DNA from: Merluccius polli
Taxonomy: Eukaryota; Chordata; Actinopteri; Gadiformes; Merlucciidae
Reading direction: 5' to 3'
Length of the DNA stretch: 64,000 nucleotides
Assembly (NCBI GenBank): GCA_030340625.1
Contig: JAOPHQ010001995.1
Span: 441,878 to 505,877 of the forward strand
The position numbers and the translations under genes are program-made. Under the pieces are notes generated by a model that was not told the DNA's origin, ran no database searches, and saw only the letters and a program-made list of their open reading frames with translations. Shown one piece after another: positions 42,612-53,014 of the stretch. The stretch's first letter is position 1, and every line of letters starts with the position of its first letter.

Positions 42612-42925
42612 CTTGTAACATACATCGACTGATGCAACCTGGACACATCATCAGTGATGTTACCTGGGGTCACAGAGTGTTTCGGGTCTTTCAAGCATCA
42701 TACACTCTCACCCAGGCGACCCAGCTGGGGTTAATCAGGCCCTCGCTTGTGTCCAGGTAGCGCTACCTCACCCATGGTTCTCCTCTCCTTAACCACAGCC
42801 ACCTTGAGGCAACCTCTGCTGCCTCAGTGGCCTCCTTAATGGCCCTTCGCTTACTGGCCCCTGTGATGCCCAAGATGTTGTAGGCCCTACAGAGAGACTG
42901 GCCAGCGAACCCTCTGCATCCCACC
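42612..42925 (-). repeat. Truncated 3'-end copy of the RLE LINE in tandem
   Basis: 314 bp nearly identical to 38973-39285 (differences around GGGTTGATCAGG/GGGGTTAATCAGG). Same orientation, so on the minus strand a truncated copy is followed directly by the full element. Confidence 0.9.
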
Positions 42926-43105
42926 CCATAATAAATAGGCCTATTGTGGACCTATATATCTAAGCTATATATGATTGTATGTAGGCTATGTTTTTATTAT
43001 ACTGATGCACCCCCTGTATATTTTTTCTGTTCAATACGATGTTAAGTGATAAAATAGGCTTTTGGTTGTGACCGAAAGCAGCTAGCTCCAGCTGCTTTAG
43101 TAGCA
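42926..43105. other. Short unassigned spacer
   Basis: AT-rich, no gene or repeat recognised. Confidence 0.4.
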
Positions 43106-43171
43106 GCCATGGTGTTGACTGTTGCTGGCTGCTTGGTCGCACAAGCAGCCAGCAACAGTCAACACCATGGC
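43106..43171. repeat. Perfect 30-bp-arm hairpin
   Basis: GCCATGGTGTTGACTGTTGC and beyond pairs perfectly with its inverse, with a 6-base loop GTCGCA. It ends two bases before the solo LTR at 43174. Confidence 0.93.
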
Positions 43172-43173
43172 AA

Positions 43174-43576
43174 TGTTACGAATAAATAACAGCACATGTA
43201 TCAACAGGCTGTAATATCCTCACATAGCCACAAGGGAACTGAAACAAATATATAAGCTGTATTAACCGCACCTGGCCACCAGATAACAGCACACATAATA
43301 AACTGGGGGCGGGCGCTCAACTCTAGCCAATCAGAGCATATTACACGTCATAGAGGCCACGCCTGCCCAGGTACTATCGAGCGCACACAAGCAGGGGAGG
43401 GGAGAAACTCTATAGGCAGCGTATCGATTAGATATTCAGCTAAGAGTCGCTCCACGCTTGAATGATACAATTCCTCTCCATTTGCTTCATAGATAATATA
43501 CCTAAACCTAAACAAATAAAGTGAGTTAAAAGCGATCCTGTGTCGGTGGCCTTCTTCCTCAAAGAACATCACAACA
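43174..43576 (+). mobile_element. Solo LTR related to 16450-16834
   Basis: 403 bp, TGTTACGAATAAAT to CATCACAACA, with GCAA on both sides (4-bp match) and AATAAA near 43517. Shared blocks with 16450-16834 include GGCCACGCCT and ACCTAAACAAATAAAGTGAG. Confidence 0.72.
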
Positions 43577-43762
43577 GCAACATTCAGCAACTTTTCTGGT
43601 TGCGATGCTTTTAGAGTCATGACGCTTTTTAGCCAGCCAGCCGCAGCCAGCCGGCCGACACCAGCCAGGCATCGCAGCCCGTCATTACGTCCTATAATTA
43701 TTATACTATCGTACTAAATCATACTAAAATGTTAAAATGAACGAGGACGATTGTATCAATAA

Positions 43763-44333
43763 TGCTGCGTTCCATTTGTCTCGTAAACTCGTCGCCCAAG
43801 TTGGAAAGTGGTAAATCTCGCAGCTATCTCGCGACATTTACCGAGACACGCCCCCTTTTGGTCGTAATATACGCTGTCCAACTCGGGGTCCTTCAGAGTA
43901 CACCGAGTTGAACAAAGCGGAACATACGACTTGGAAAACGAAGATGGCTGCGCCCATAGTTCATTAAGTTGAGATGTATTTTCTTTGTATTTGTACTACG
44001 TTGGTCGTTTTAATGTTGATTTTAAATGCTCTTACACTTGTTTACATTGCTGCTTTAGTCCGGTCACCAATTTATGCATTGCACTGTTTTGCTGTGCGTG
44101 TAATACAATGTAAAGCTTTGTTTTGAAACTGGTTTGCTAAATAGGCTAATGTGGCTAAAAACATATCACATTGCATCACGCAGCTGCTACACTGGTGGCG
44201 TCCATGTTCTTTCCGACTCGTAATGTCCAAAGTCAAATGGAACGCTATAAGTAGTACGACCCAGCAAGTGACGTCACGTTCTCGCGTCAGTACAACTCGG
44301 GCGACGAGTTTACGAGACAAATGGAACGCATCA
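43763..44333. mobile_element. 571-bp MITE, TAA-flanked
   Basis: Perfect inner TIR of about 31 bp (GCGTTCCATTTGTCTCGTAA...) with outer TGC/TGA start, flanked by TAA on both sides (43760-43762, 44334-44336), PIF/Harbinger-like. A second inverted piece GTTCCA...TGGAACGC occurs inside near 44237-44252. Confidence 0.82.
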
Positions 44334-44336
44334 TAA

Positions 44337-44655
44337 GTTGGACTATAATAAAATCAATCTGACTATGAAGGGAATCGAAAACAGACCTTGTGATTGGAGA
44401 GGCCTTACTACCGCTTCCGCCACTGTCCCCACATTGCTTGATGCCATTATACTTGTATAATGGCATCAATCAATCATCATCAATGGCATATATGACACTA
44501 TAACTAAGCACTTTGTCCATACGATATTTTATTACTTGACATTTAACTAAATATATATATATATATATGTAACCCTCTTTCACAGGACCCTTTTTGGCCA
44601 GGATAGTCTCTGCGTTGTGTTTGGGGGTGATGTGTCTTTCCCGGGGAAGGGAGTC
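44337..44655. other. Unassigned sequence
   Basis: Contains a small perfect hairpin at 44438-44469 (14-bp arms, loop CTTG) and a TA run near 44550. No gene. Confidence 0.5.
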
Positions 44656-44827
44656 CTGGGGTCCGTTTCACAAAGCAGGTTCAACAACCTCTGAGTCTAA
44701 TCCTAAACGCTGAGTTGATCTACTCTGAAATAGAAAACTCTGGGTTCTCGGTTCCAGAACAGCGGATTTGAGTTAATTTGATCAACTCAGAGTAGTTTCA
44801 CCTAGGGTTAAGCGCGTGCACCACAAC

Positions 44828-44836
44828 TATAAAAAG
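44828..44836 (+). promoter_or_regulatory. TATA-like box of the Harbinger Myb gene
   Basis: TATAAAAAG lies 44 bp before the Myb ATG, which has a Kozak-like CACCATGG context. Confidence 0.5.
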
Positions 44837-44871
44837 CCAGCATCAATAGAGCCCCTATTCGACGAGTCACC

Positions 44872-45159
44872 ATGGCAACGGGGAAGAGGAGGTCTACGTT
44901 TTTCACCAACCTCGAATTGGAAATCCTAATGCGGTCATATGGCGAGTTTCAACACGTTTTTAGAAAGAAGTGCAACACTGCTGCGTAAGTTTAAATGTAG
45001 TTCTTTGCAATCACAATAATATTACAGGGGAAAACTGCTTGAATGGTAGCCTATTCGTTTATTTCATTTAGGTGCAATCCCGCGGGGGAGAAGCGCACTT
45101 GGCAGCAGTTTAAGATGACATATAAAAACATTGTTCAAACAGATAAGACCTCGGCGTGA
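44872..45159 (+). CDS. Harbinger Myb/SANT-like protein, two exons (66 aa)
   Basis: Exon 1 (44872-44984) encodes FFTNLELEILMRSYGEFQHV and ends at a GTAAGT donor. Exon 2 (45072-45159) follows a TTTAG acceptor and encodes CNPAGEKRTWQQFKMTYKNI before a stop. The phases join cleanly. Homologues have about 20 residues between the NTAA and CNPAGE motifs (compare AREACWQKIAD in H2), which are missing here, so this copy is internally shortened. The protein normally binds transposon ends with the transposase; this one probably has a crippled Myb fold. It is opposite in strand to the transposase remnant. Confidence 0.65.
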
Positions 45160-45197
45160 TCATTTTGATCATGTTTTACACTGTAAAGTAAATATTA

Positions 45198-45461
45198 AGT
45201 GGCTATTTGACTGTATACAGTTGCCTTGCTCAAGTGCTCTGCATCTCCGACATTGTACAAAAAACTTCCATTTGCAAAGAAACGCAGTGCAACACACAAT
45301 ATCTGCTGGGATGTGAGAGCATGACTATGGTTGGTAATGTTGCAAATGTAAGGACGGATTAGGTTGTGTATGTAAATGATGGACTGTGACGTGAAACGGT
45401 ACCGCTCAAAAAGATAATTGTCTGGAAATGATAATTGTCTGGAAAGGCTACATCTATGCAC
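45198..45461 (-). pseudogene. Harbinger transposase N-terminal fragment in H3
   Basis: NYLFERYRFTSQSIIYI, ALTSQQILCVALRFFANGSF and YNVGDAEHLSKATVY match HARBI1-type proteins (EGI helix and VGD...SKATV). The DDE catalytic core is missing and the frame ends beyond TVYSQIAT. Confidence 0.8.
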
Positions 45462-45543
45462 GGTCTGATAACCCTCTCCCGACGAATATTTAATTCTCTG
45501 CGCAGTAATGCTGCACCTTCATCCACGGGATCGTTGTCAAAAG

Positions 45544-46204
45544 CAGTGCTCGAAGTGGGCCGGTACTCACTGGTACCGGCACTTCTACATTTTACCCTTT
45601 AGCGTACCGGCACTTTTTCTTGCGTACCGGCGCTTGTCACAGGCTGCCGGTACTCTACTTTGCCCTAACAGGGTCGGATCTACCGGAGTGGCGCCCCCCC
45701 ACCGTCGGTCGTAGGTCCGGGGTGGGTTAATATCGCGCCCCCCCCCCGTCGCTTATATGTGAATAAGGGAGTACCGGTGTCGTGCCAAAAAGTGATTGTC
45801 TGCCAGAAATTGATTGAAGGCCAAATACAGTTACTCAAAGGTGATTTCTACCTAAATATGACTTGATCTCATTCATAAGCTTCATAATATAAACACTGGA
45901 GCTCACATGACACTTGGAATTCTTTTAAAGGACCATTAACACAAAATAGGCATTTTCACCTGCCAAAAATTGATTGAAGAACAAACGTTAAACTTTCGAA
46001 GACATGTGCCTTTGCTATAATTACATTATAATACAGTTGTGTGTATCTGCATATTATGGCCGTTTAATCCAGAGAAAAGCAGACGTTTTTGCGCTACCGC
46101 TCAACGGGCTGCTGTGCGCGCTCCCACGGCCTGAAATCAGATTCTGGCAGACAATCACTTTTTGGCACATCACCGGCACTTATTTTTTTCCACTTCGAGC
46201 ACTG
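45544..46204. mobile_element. Non-autonomous hAT element in H3
   Basis: 661 bp with ends CAGTGCTCGAAGTGG and CCACTTCGAGCACTG, flanked by GTCAAAAG on both sides (45536-45543, 46205-46212), a clean 8-bp hAT duplication. Left half repeats ACCGGCAC/GTACCGG. Inner repeats share CCAAAAATTGATTGAAG. A related, inverted sequence lies at 46970-47155. Confidence 0.92.
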
Positions 46205-46707
46205 GTCAAAAGGACATGCCATGTTTGTGAAAAAAGTCGCCTCCTACTGTGCCTAATGGACTTCTGAAATAGCCTACTGACTCTGATTTTTTAAATGATT
46301 TTTGACAGACGGCTACGCCAAAACTCGCCTGCTGACTGAATGAATGAGGAAATCAAATGGCGTGTGTGGCTGAAAGAGGGCGGAGACAGAGAGAAACTCA
46401 ATGTTCATTGAGAAAAACCTGGTCCCGACCAGGTTAGGTTCATAGAGTCTGTTACTACGGTAACTGACCGAGAGCATAAGGCTAGAGTTACCCCTCTTTC
46501 TCTGGTTTGAGTTACCTCCCTTTGTGAAACGGAAAACTCAGCGTTTCCCTCATTTCAGGGTTAATAAACTCAGGGTTTTCACTAAACCTGCTTTGTGAAA
46601 CGGACCCCTGATGGCGGTTGAGACCAACAACAGTGGCTTCTCTTTATTCGTGGCGTCACTCAGTCTTTAACCCTCGTATTGTCTTCCCAATTGCCATACA
46701 CCTTTTG

Positions 46708-46776
46708 TCCTCTGGGGTCAGATTGACCCCAACTGGTTTGACTGTTATTTATAGCATAAAGTATAAATTATCAATC
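46708..46776 (+). repeat. Direct repeat inside piggyBac, left copy
   Basis: About 69 bp (CACCTTTTGTCCTCTGGGGT onwards) identical to 48949-49021. Confidence 0.85.
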
Positions 46777-46901
46777 AATTCTGTGTTACACCTCTAGTCT
46801 TACTTCAGTCCAACCCATTATCACACATTTTTACCTTTTTTTTTAGAATTTCGGGCCAATAAACCTTGTTTATATGAAAGTATACCCTATATTTTAGTTA
46901 A

Positions 46902-47599
46902 AGGGACACTGTGTAATTTTTTCCCCCATCTAGTGGTCAAATTGTATTTTGCAATTCGCGATATTAACCCACCCCGGACCTACGACTGATGGGGGGGGGG
47001 GGGGTGCGCGCGATTGTAACCCACCGTGGACCTACGACCGCAGCCTGTGACAAGTGCCGGTACGCAAGAAAAAGTGCCGGTACGCTAAAGGGTAAAATGT
47101 AGAAGTGCCGGAACTGCGTACCGGTGCATACCGGCCCACTTCGAGCACTGGGTACGTTATTTCAAACAAACTTCAAACTGCATTGAATCATTAGTGTGAG
47201 CATGTATGAGTAATTACTCCTCGAGCAAGATAGTGAATTATGTTCTCATGTTTATATAGTTTTTTAAGTGACAAGCGCGTCTCGCTAAGCTCCTTCTCTG
47301 TTCCACAGTCACGCTGGCTCTGAGTGAAAACGCGTTTAGCCTTACCTGTACCACGTAGTGCTTTTTGTCCCTCTCGGCAGTTCATCGTTGTTTATAGACC
47401 GGAAGGACATGGAAGCCTCCATAGAGCTTGCCCGTCCTATGTAAATTCTGATAAGTAATTCTTCGCTCAGGAGGATAAGTGAGATTGTTGACATAGATAA
47501 CATAGACATAGAGATAATTGTACACCAATGGGGACTTATTTATGAATGAAGACGTTGATTTGAGGTAATAAATTACTAAAAAAACTACACAGTGTCCCT
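46902..47599. mobile_element. TTAA-flanked MITE in piggyBac
   Basis: 698 bp, ends AGGGACACTGTGTAATTTTT and inverse, flanked by TTAA (46898-46901, 47600-47603). Inside, 46970-47155 is an inverted relative of the hAT at 45544 (CACTTCGAGCACTG ends at 47152), so it carries another insertion. Confidence 0.85.
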
Positions 47600-47616
47600 T
47601 TAAAACAAAATGAAAC

Positions 47617-47926
47617 TGTGGGGGGGCGTGGTGCATCAGCCGCAAGGGAGAGCTGTGGAGGGGGCTCGGGAGAGCCGCGCCAGGTGAGAGTGATTGGCAC
47701 ACCTGGGTTCCATTGAAGCTAATCACTCTCTCCCTTTATAACGCAGTAGCGTGCTGGACCCGGGAGGACCGTACCTGGACACACGGGTTGCCAACGGAGC
47801 CAGAGCTAGGCCCGGGCGACGCTATTGTGTGTTCAATGAAATTGTGTAATCAATAAACCTGGTAAAACCTGGCAGAGCGAGTCATTCCTAAGACAGAGAA
47901 CCCCGGTGGCATCCTACAACGCCACA
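47617..47926 (+). mobile_element. Solo LTR in piggyBac
   Basis: 310 bp, TGTGGGGGGGCG to CAACGCCACA, with perfect 5-bp duplication GAAAC (47612-47616, 47927-47931) and AATAAA near 47853. Confidence 0.88.
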
Positions 47927-48046
47927 GAAACAATTAATTATTTTTATTTTATATTATTTTGACTATTTGACTCATCACAGGTAGATATATGTCACAGTTT
48001 AGTGAGGATGCTGTTTTTGAATCATTTGATTTTTTTTAATGGCAGC

Positions 48047-48626
48047 TAGGGATGTCCGATATTATCGGCCCACCGATATTATCGGCTGATATTGGCATAA
48101 AAAATCAATATCGGAAAATATCGGTATCGGTTTCTTAACCGATACCGAAATCGATTTTGAAATAATTTCAGACATCTGTTATGTTTCAAGTGAGGACGTG
48201 GTTTGATGACATCATCAAACGCGCCGCGCCATCTCAATAACAAGCCTGGGCATGTGCGGCCGTGTAGTGGGACGCTAGTTGTAGTTATGTCGGTGGTTTG
48301 GAATTATTTCAAAGTTTCTACGTTGAATAGTAAAATAGGGGTTATGCGCAACATACTAATGCATTCTGTGAAACAGGTCTCATCACAACCGTTTCCGCTC
48401 ACATTATTTTATTTATTAATCCGCACTTCCAGACCGTCACCGGGGCTTCAGAGTAATGTGTCCGAGGAGAGTAGCACTCTCCCGGACACACGCTAGCTTT
48501 TACCGCTGTTTTTTTTTAAAAATTGTATTTATTAATCCACACTTACAGACCGTCACCGGGGCTTCAGAGTAATGTGTCCGAGGAGAGTAGCCCTCTCCCG
48601 GACACACACGCTAGCTTTTACCGCTA

Positions 48627-48661
<35 letters not shown>

Positions 48662-48931
48662 TCCGCACTTCCAGACTGTCACCGGGGCTTCAGAGTAATA
48701 TGTCCGAGGAGAGTAGCCCTCTCCCGGACACACACGCTAGCTTTAACCGCTGTTTTGTTTTTATTTATTAATCCACACTTCCGCTCGGCATAAAGCCTAT
48801 TGCAATGAGTGTAAAGCGGAGGTTTCACGTGGCCGCATATATCGGTATCGGTATCGGTTGATATCGGTATCGGAAATTAAGAGTTGAACAATATCGGTTA
48901 TCGGTAAAAAAGCCAATATCGGACATCCCTA
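48047..48931. mobile_element. Non-autonomous hAT element with tandem repeats
   Basis: 885 bp, ends TAGGGATGTCCGATATTATC and inverse GATATCGGACATCCCTA, flanked by ATGGCAGC on both sides (48039-48046, 48932-48939). Ends carry TATCGG sub-terminal repeats. No transposase. Confidence 0.93.
48402..48785. repeat. About 120-bp tandem repeat inside hAT
   Basis: Three units with the block AGACCGTCACCGGGGCTTCA at 48431, 48547 and 48673, and a partial fourth near 48753. Units differ by a few bases and by a TA run at 48627-48650. Confidence 0.88.
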
Positions 48932-48948
48932 ATGGCAGCTCATTATGA

Positions 48949-49021
48949 CACCTTTTGTCCTCTGGGGTCAGATTGACCCCAACTGGTTTGACTGTTATTT
49001 ATAGCATAAAGTATAAATTAT
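48949..49021 (+). repeat. Direct repeat inside piggyBac, right copy
   Basis: Second copy of 46708-46776, placed just before the transposase 3' end. Confidence 0.85.
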
Positions 49022-49135
49022 CACCCACCTCTGTGTTTCAACTTTTTAGTCAACTTTATTCAACTCATTAACTGATATATACAACATTTCAACATTCATT
49101 AACAAAACATTTAACATTCCTAAACTAACCCTCAG

Positions 49136-51196
49136 TTGCATGTGAGGCAGGTAGTGATGACATGATCTTTGCAGATGTATGCATTGCATTTTTTGCATAT
49201 TGTCAATGTTTTTACATCACTCTGGCGAGGGCAGAATTTGCATCTGCCCCTTTTGAGTGATGGGCCAGGAGGGGCAGCTGGGCGAGGGGGAGCTGCTGCA
49301 GAGGTAGACCTGGAGCAGACCTGTTGGATCTTCTCAACATATCTGGCAGCGGCTGGTGTGCGGGGACTAACCTGTCACGTCAAATCAAATTTTATTATAA
49401 CAAATCAAAGTGCACATATAAATAATTCAAATTGTGAGGTCACTACAGAAGGAAGAGCAACAGAAATGTAGCTTAATGCTGACCTTGCGTCGCTTGATGC
49501 GAGGTATCACCAGTTGTCGCCCAAGCTCTAACATGAACAGCCTCCTCCTGTAGGACTTCCCCTGATTCGAGTCTGGATTAATCTCAGACAATAGGACAAA
49601 GGAGTTGTATGCAGACACGTCAAGAATATTGAAGAAGACAACGAGGGGCCAACGGGCTGTCATTCTTTTGCACGTGTACACACTGGTCACCTGAAACAAA
49701 CCAAAAAATATTCAGAAATCTAAGTTTATTTTCCTACACACAAATTCAATGCATTATCCGTATATATTATCATAAATATTATGAATAATAAATGTGAAAT
49801 ACCTTGTCAAGGTTATCGACACCCCCTTTGTTGTGATTATAATCTTGGATGATCATTGGCTTTTTTTCATCCCTGTTGCTCACAGCAGCATCCCGATGGA
49901 GAGTGCTCATCAGGAGAACATTTTTCATTTTTTTGGGGTGATAGGACACCAGAGCATGGGTCTCAGTGAAGACAAACTTTGACGAGAACCGAGCCCTGTC
50001 TGTTTTTGACACCAGTGCAGGGGGAAGCTCTGGCTTATTCCTCCGTACTGTTCCCACCATGAACAGCTTTCTTTTCAGCAACTCCAGGCCAAGGGCATAT
50101 GATGTAAAAAAGTTGTCACAGGTGATTGTTTTCCCCTGGAGACCTGCTGTCATATCAAGGACGACTCGCATGCCCTGATTTTTCTCAGATTGCGCACCAG
50201 CAGGTTTGCCAGTGTATATTTGCATGTTCCATGCATAGCTGGACCTGGCATCGCATGCTGCCCATATTTTTATCCCATATTTCCCTGGTTTAGTTGGGAT
50301 GTACTGTTTAAATGGACAGCGACCTCTGAAAGGGACCAGGCGCTCATCCACAGTCACATCACTGCCTGGATCATATATTGATGGCAGGAGAGACACCCAC
50401 TTGTCCCATACGTCTCTAATGGGAGCAAGTTTGTCTTGTGCACGCCGATCTGCTCTGTTTCTTTGTCGTCAAATCGAATCACTCTTGAAATTGTGTGGAA
50501 TATCTTCAGTGTCATAGTAGCACGAAAAATTACCCTACCAGTCTCAGCGTGCCACAGACTAGATGTAGCCTCCTTACTGGATCGGTACACTCCTGCGAGG
50601 ATCAACATACCCACATATGCCTGCAGGTCTACTCCATCCATCCTTTTCCACTCTCTGCCATACACACGTCGCCCCTCTTTGTTCGTCATATTCAGCACTA
50701 TCTGTTCAATAGGCTTGGGGAGAAACAGCTCAAAAGTGGACTTTATGTCACTAATCCAAGACCTTGCATATGCTGTTGGACCATGGCTGCTTGTCTCTCT
50801 CTCTGCTCTCTCTGCTATAAGCATGCGTCGTCCATCACTGGGAGGGGTAGAAGACCAGATCAATTTCTCATAATTTGACTGGAAATATTCTTCCTCAGCT
50901 GCATCCTCTTCCTCCATTTCTTCCTCGTCAGTTGAACTTTCCTCTTCATCATAACAAGTGTAGTCCTCCACTTCTGACATTTCTTCCATTTCAGCTTCAG
51001 AGTCTTCCTCATCTGCTGATTCTACCTCTTCATCAGGACTCCAGTCCTCCACTTCATACCCTTCTTCTTCTGTAGTGGACGATGTGGAGGCTAATTCAGA
51101 GGAAGAATCAGCATGTGGTCGACATGTTGCATCTGTCACCTCATCCATTTTTTCTTCCTCTTCTGACTCTGAATCCTCGTCGATTGCTTCTTCCAC
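49136..51196 (-). pseudogene. piggyBac transposase, three exons, one frameshift
   Basis: Exon 1 (to 49803): an acidic N-terminus (DEDSESEEEEKMDEV), the domain FELFLPKPIEQIVLNMTN, then VTVDERLVPFRG (first catalytic Asp), ITCDNFFTSYALG (second) and NKGGVDNLDK (third). A one-base shift near 50465 breaks it after FDDKET. Donor GT at 49802. Exon 2 (49690-49484) reads VTSVYTCKRMTARWPLVVFF to RIKRRK. Exon 3 (49371-49136) is a Cys-rich RING-like C-terminus (CKFC, CKKCNAYICKDH, CLTCN) that binds transposon ends. An upstream in-frame stretch (YTVKEAHDIFF, 51280-51200) suggests the true start is lost or upstream. It catalyses TTAA-specific cut and paste. Confidence 0.85.
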
Positions 51197-51404
51197 CTCA
51201 TTATGTTCAGGATTTTCCTTTTGGCCAAAAAATATGTCATGAGCTTCTTTTACCGTATAGCGCTTCTGCCTGTCTCTTTCTGACTATGTGACATGTGACA
51301 TGCCCCAACATCTCTGAAAAAAGACTTTTTTTTTTGTTTCTGTTTAAATTTCTTGATCACCTGCTACCGTTGATGTTTGAGACATCAAAGCTATGTGTCT
51401 GTGT

Positions 51405-51521
51405 TTGTATGTGTGTGTGTGTGTGCGTGTGTCTGTGTCTGTGTGTGTGTCTGTGGGTGTGTCTGTGTGTGTGTGCGTGTGTGTCTGTGTGTGTGTGTGT
51501 ATGTTTGAGACATCAAAGCTA

Positions 51522-51552
<31 letters not shown>

Positions 51553-51620
51553 CTGTGTGTGTGTTTGTGTGTGTGTGTCTGTTTGTGTGTGTGTGTGTGT
51601 TTGTGTGTGTGCGTGTCTGT

Positions 51621-51651
<31 letters not shown>

Positions 51652-51692
51652 AGTTTGTGTGTGTAAGTGAGTTTGTGTGTGTGTGTGTGTGC
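51405..51692 (+). repeat. (TG)n microsatellite with embedded unique block
   Basis: Imperfect TG/TGTC repeats with a duplicated block (TTTGAGACATCAAAGCTATG at 51376 and 51504), implying expansion that copied the flank. Long low-complexity reading frames here are artefacts. Confidence 0.9.
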
Positions 51693-51949
51693 CTGCGCAC
51701 GTGACAATATGCCCCATTGCATCACTGTGTGCTGCAGGGTCATTTTGACCCCAGAGGACAAAAGATGCAATTCAATTCAATAAAACACCCGTAATTCATT
51801 CAAATTAATTAAAATGTGTTGTGATGATGAAGAGCATAGTATTGAACAACCCCTGTTATTTTCAGACAATTTGATGAAAAAAAAAAGTATTTTGACAGCA
51901 AAACATTTTTGGGGGGGTCAGAATGACCCCAGGACAACCGGAGGGTTAA

Positions 51950-52599
51950 CAAAAGCAAAACAGAATGGCCAACAAATAAAACAAAATTATTTTAAACTTA
52001 TGACACTATGCGGTATGCATCACAAAACACACACACACACACACATACATTGTCATGGTCAGTCTAACACATATACAAAATGGGCTAAATATCATTTGGT
52101 CTCTACATCTAAAACAGGGACACACTTTGACTAGCTAACTAGACAACCAGCCACACTAACTCCAACAACCGCAATCTTTTTTTCTGTAAAATATATAACA
52201 TCTGCCAATCAATAACAGCACCCACAAACAAATGGACGTCTCAACATTTCTCTACAGCAAACAGACTACATGGATGGGTGATATCCATAGAAATTAAAAC
52301 CGAATTGTAGGAGAGGATGTTTTTTACTTCCTACCTTCACAAAAACAAAACAGAATGGCAACCCTATGGTGGCCACAACCAGACAAAAAGGCACAACATA
52401 ATAGCAGTAACTGCCCACGGCTAGGACCTTACATATAAAGGTATGGTTATATTTAATATCTACCATATGACCAATAATTAGGGTCATACTAATCTTGGTG
52501 CCTTTCTGTTTAAGTATAACAGAATCATGAGATATAAGCAGAGGCATATAATTATAAAAGCAACTCCTCATAATCAGAATGAGTACGTTGTTGGTGACA
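51950..52599. other. Unassigned sequence
   Basis: About 650 bp with short (CA)n at 52027-52044. No gene recognised. Confidence 0.5.
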
Positions 52600-52994
52600 T
52601 GTGTAGAATAAATAGTGTGAGATCAGTTGGTTGCAAAGTGCAGGTCATATGATAGTAAAGAACAGGCAGGCTGGCCTCTGTACATGCTGGGAGTCAGATA
52701 CCGCCAGAACGAGGTGGGAAGACGACAACAGCCAGCCCTTGTTATGACGTTTTCACTGTTTTGTGTATATAATATCCTGGGTCAGGGATAGTTGGTGCTC
52801 AGACTTCGTGAACTGACACACACACTGTGTTGTCTGTCAGGGAAACATAGTTGGACTCAGATATCTGTAAAACTCTGCACATTCTACTGGTGTTAACAAT
52901 AAAACTGATTATTGAGTAAACTTAAACTTCTTCTATCGCTTCATTAAAGAACACGCGTGAGTAAGAGTTTCAAGAGAAACTGCTTTTCACAACA
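52600..52994 (+). repeat. Endogenous retrovirus 5' LTR
   Basis: About 395 bp, TGTGTAGAATAA to TTCACAACA, with a TATA-like TATATAATAT near 52765 and AATAAA near 52902. It precedes a strong primer-site-like sequence. The 5' limit is inferred from the TG start; no 3' LTR was found in the window. Confidence 0.6.
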
Positions 52995-52996
52995 AT

Positions 52997-53014
52997 TGGT
53001 GACCCCGACGTGAT
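52997..53014 (+). promoter_or_regulatory. Retroviral primer-binding site
   Basis: TGGTGACCCCGACGTGAT sits two bases after the LTR CA end, a position and sequence type typical of retroviruses. The priming tRNA was not identified. Confidence 0.65.

Larger units (their letters stand above)
44659..46607 (+). mobile_element. Harbinger element H3 with Myb/SANT gene and hAT insertion
   Basis: Ends GGGTCCGTTTCACAAAGCAG and CTGCTTTGTGAAACGGACCC are perfect inverted repeats, flanked by CTG on both sides (44656-44658, 46608-46610), a CWG target. It contains a two-exon Myb/SANT gene, a transposase fragment on the other strand and a hAT element. Confidence 0.88.
46671..51945 (-). mobile_element. piggyBac-type element with three later insertions
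   Basis: Ends CCCTCGTATTGTC and the inverse GACAACCGGAGGG, flanked by TTAA (46667-46670, 51946-51949). The transposase is on the minus strand (49136-51196). GGGGTCAGATTGACCCC-type sub-terminal repeats are present at 46720-46736, 48961-48977 and 51740-51755. It holds a TTAA MITE (46902-47599), a solo LTR (47617-47926) and a hAT (48047-48931). Confidence 0.88.

Noticed and set aside
51295..51720. Long reading frames rich in Val/Cys or His/Thr
   Set aside because: They are translations of the TG/CA microsatellite and have no unique protein sequence.
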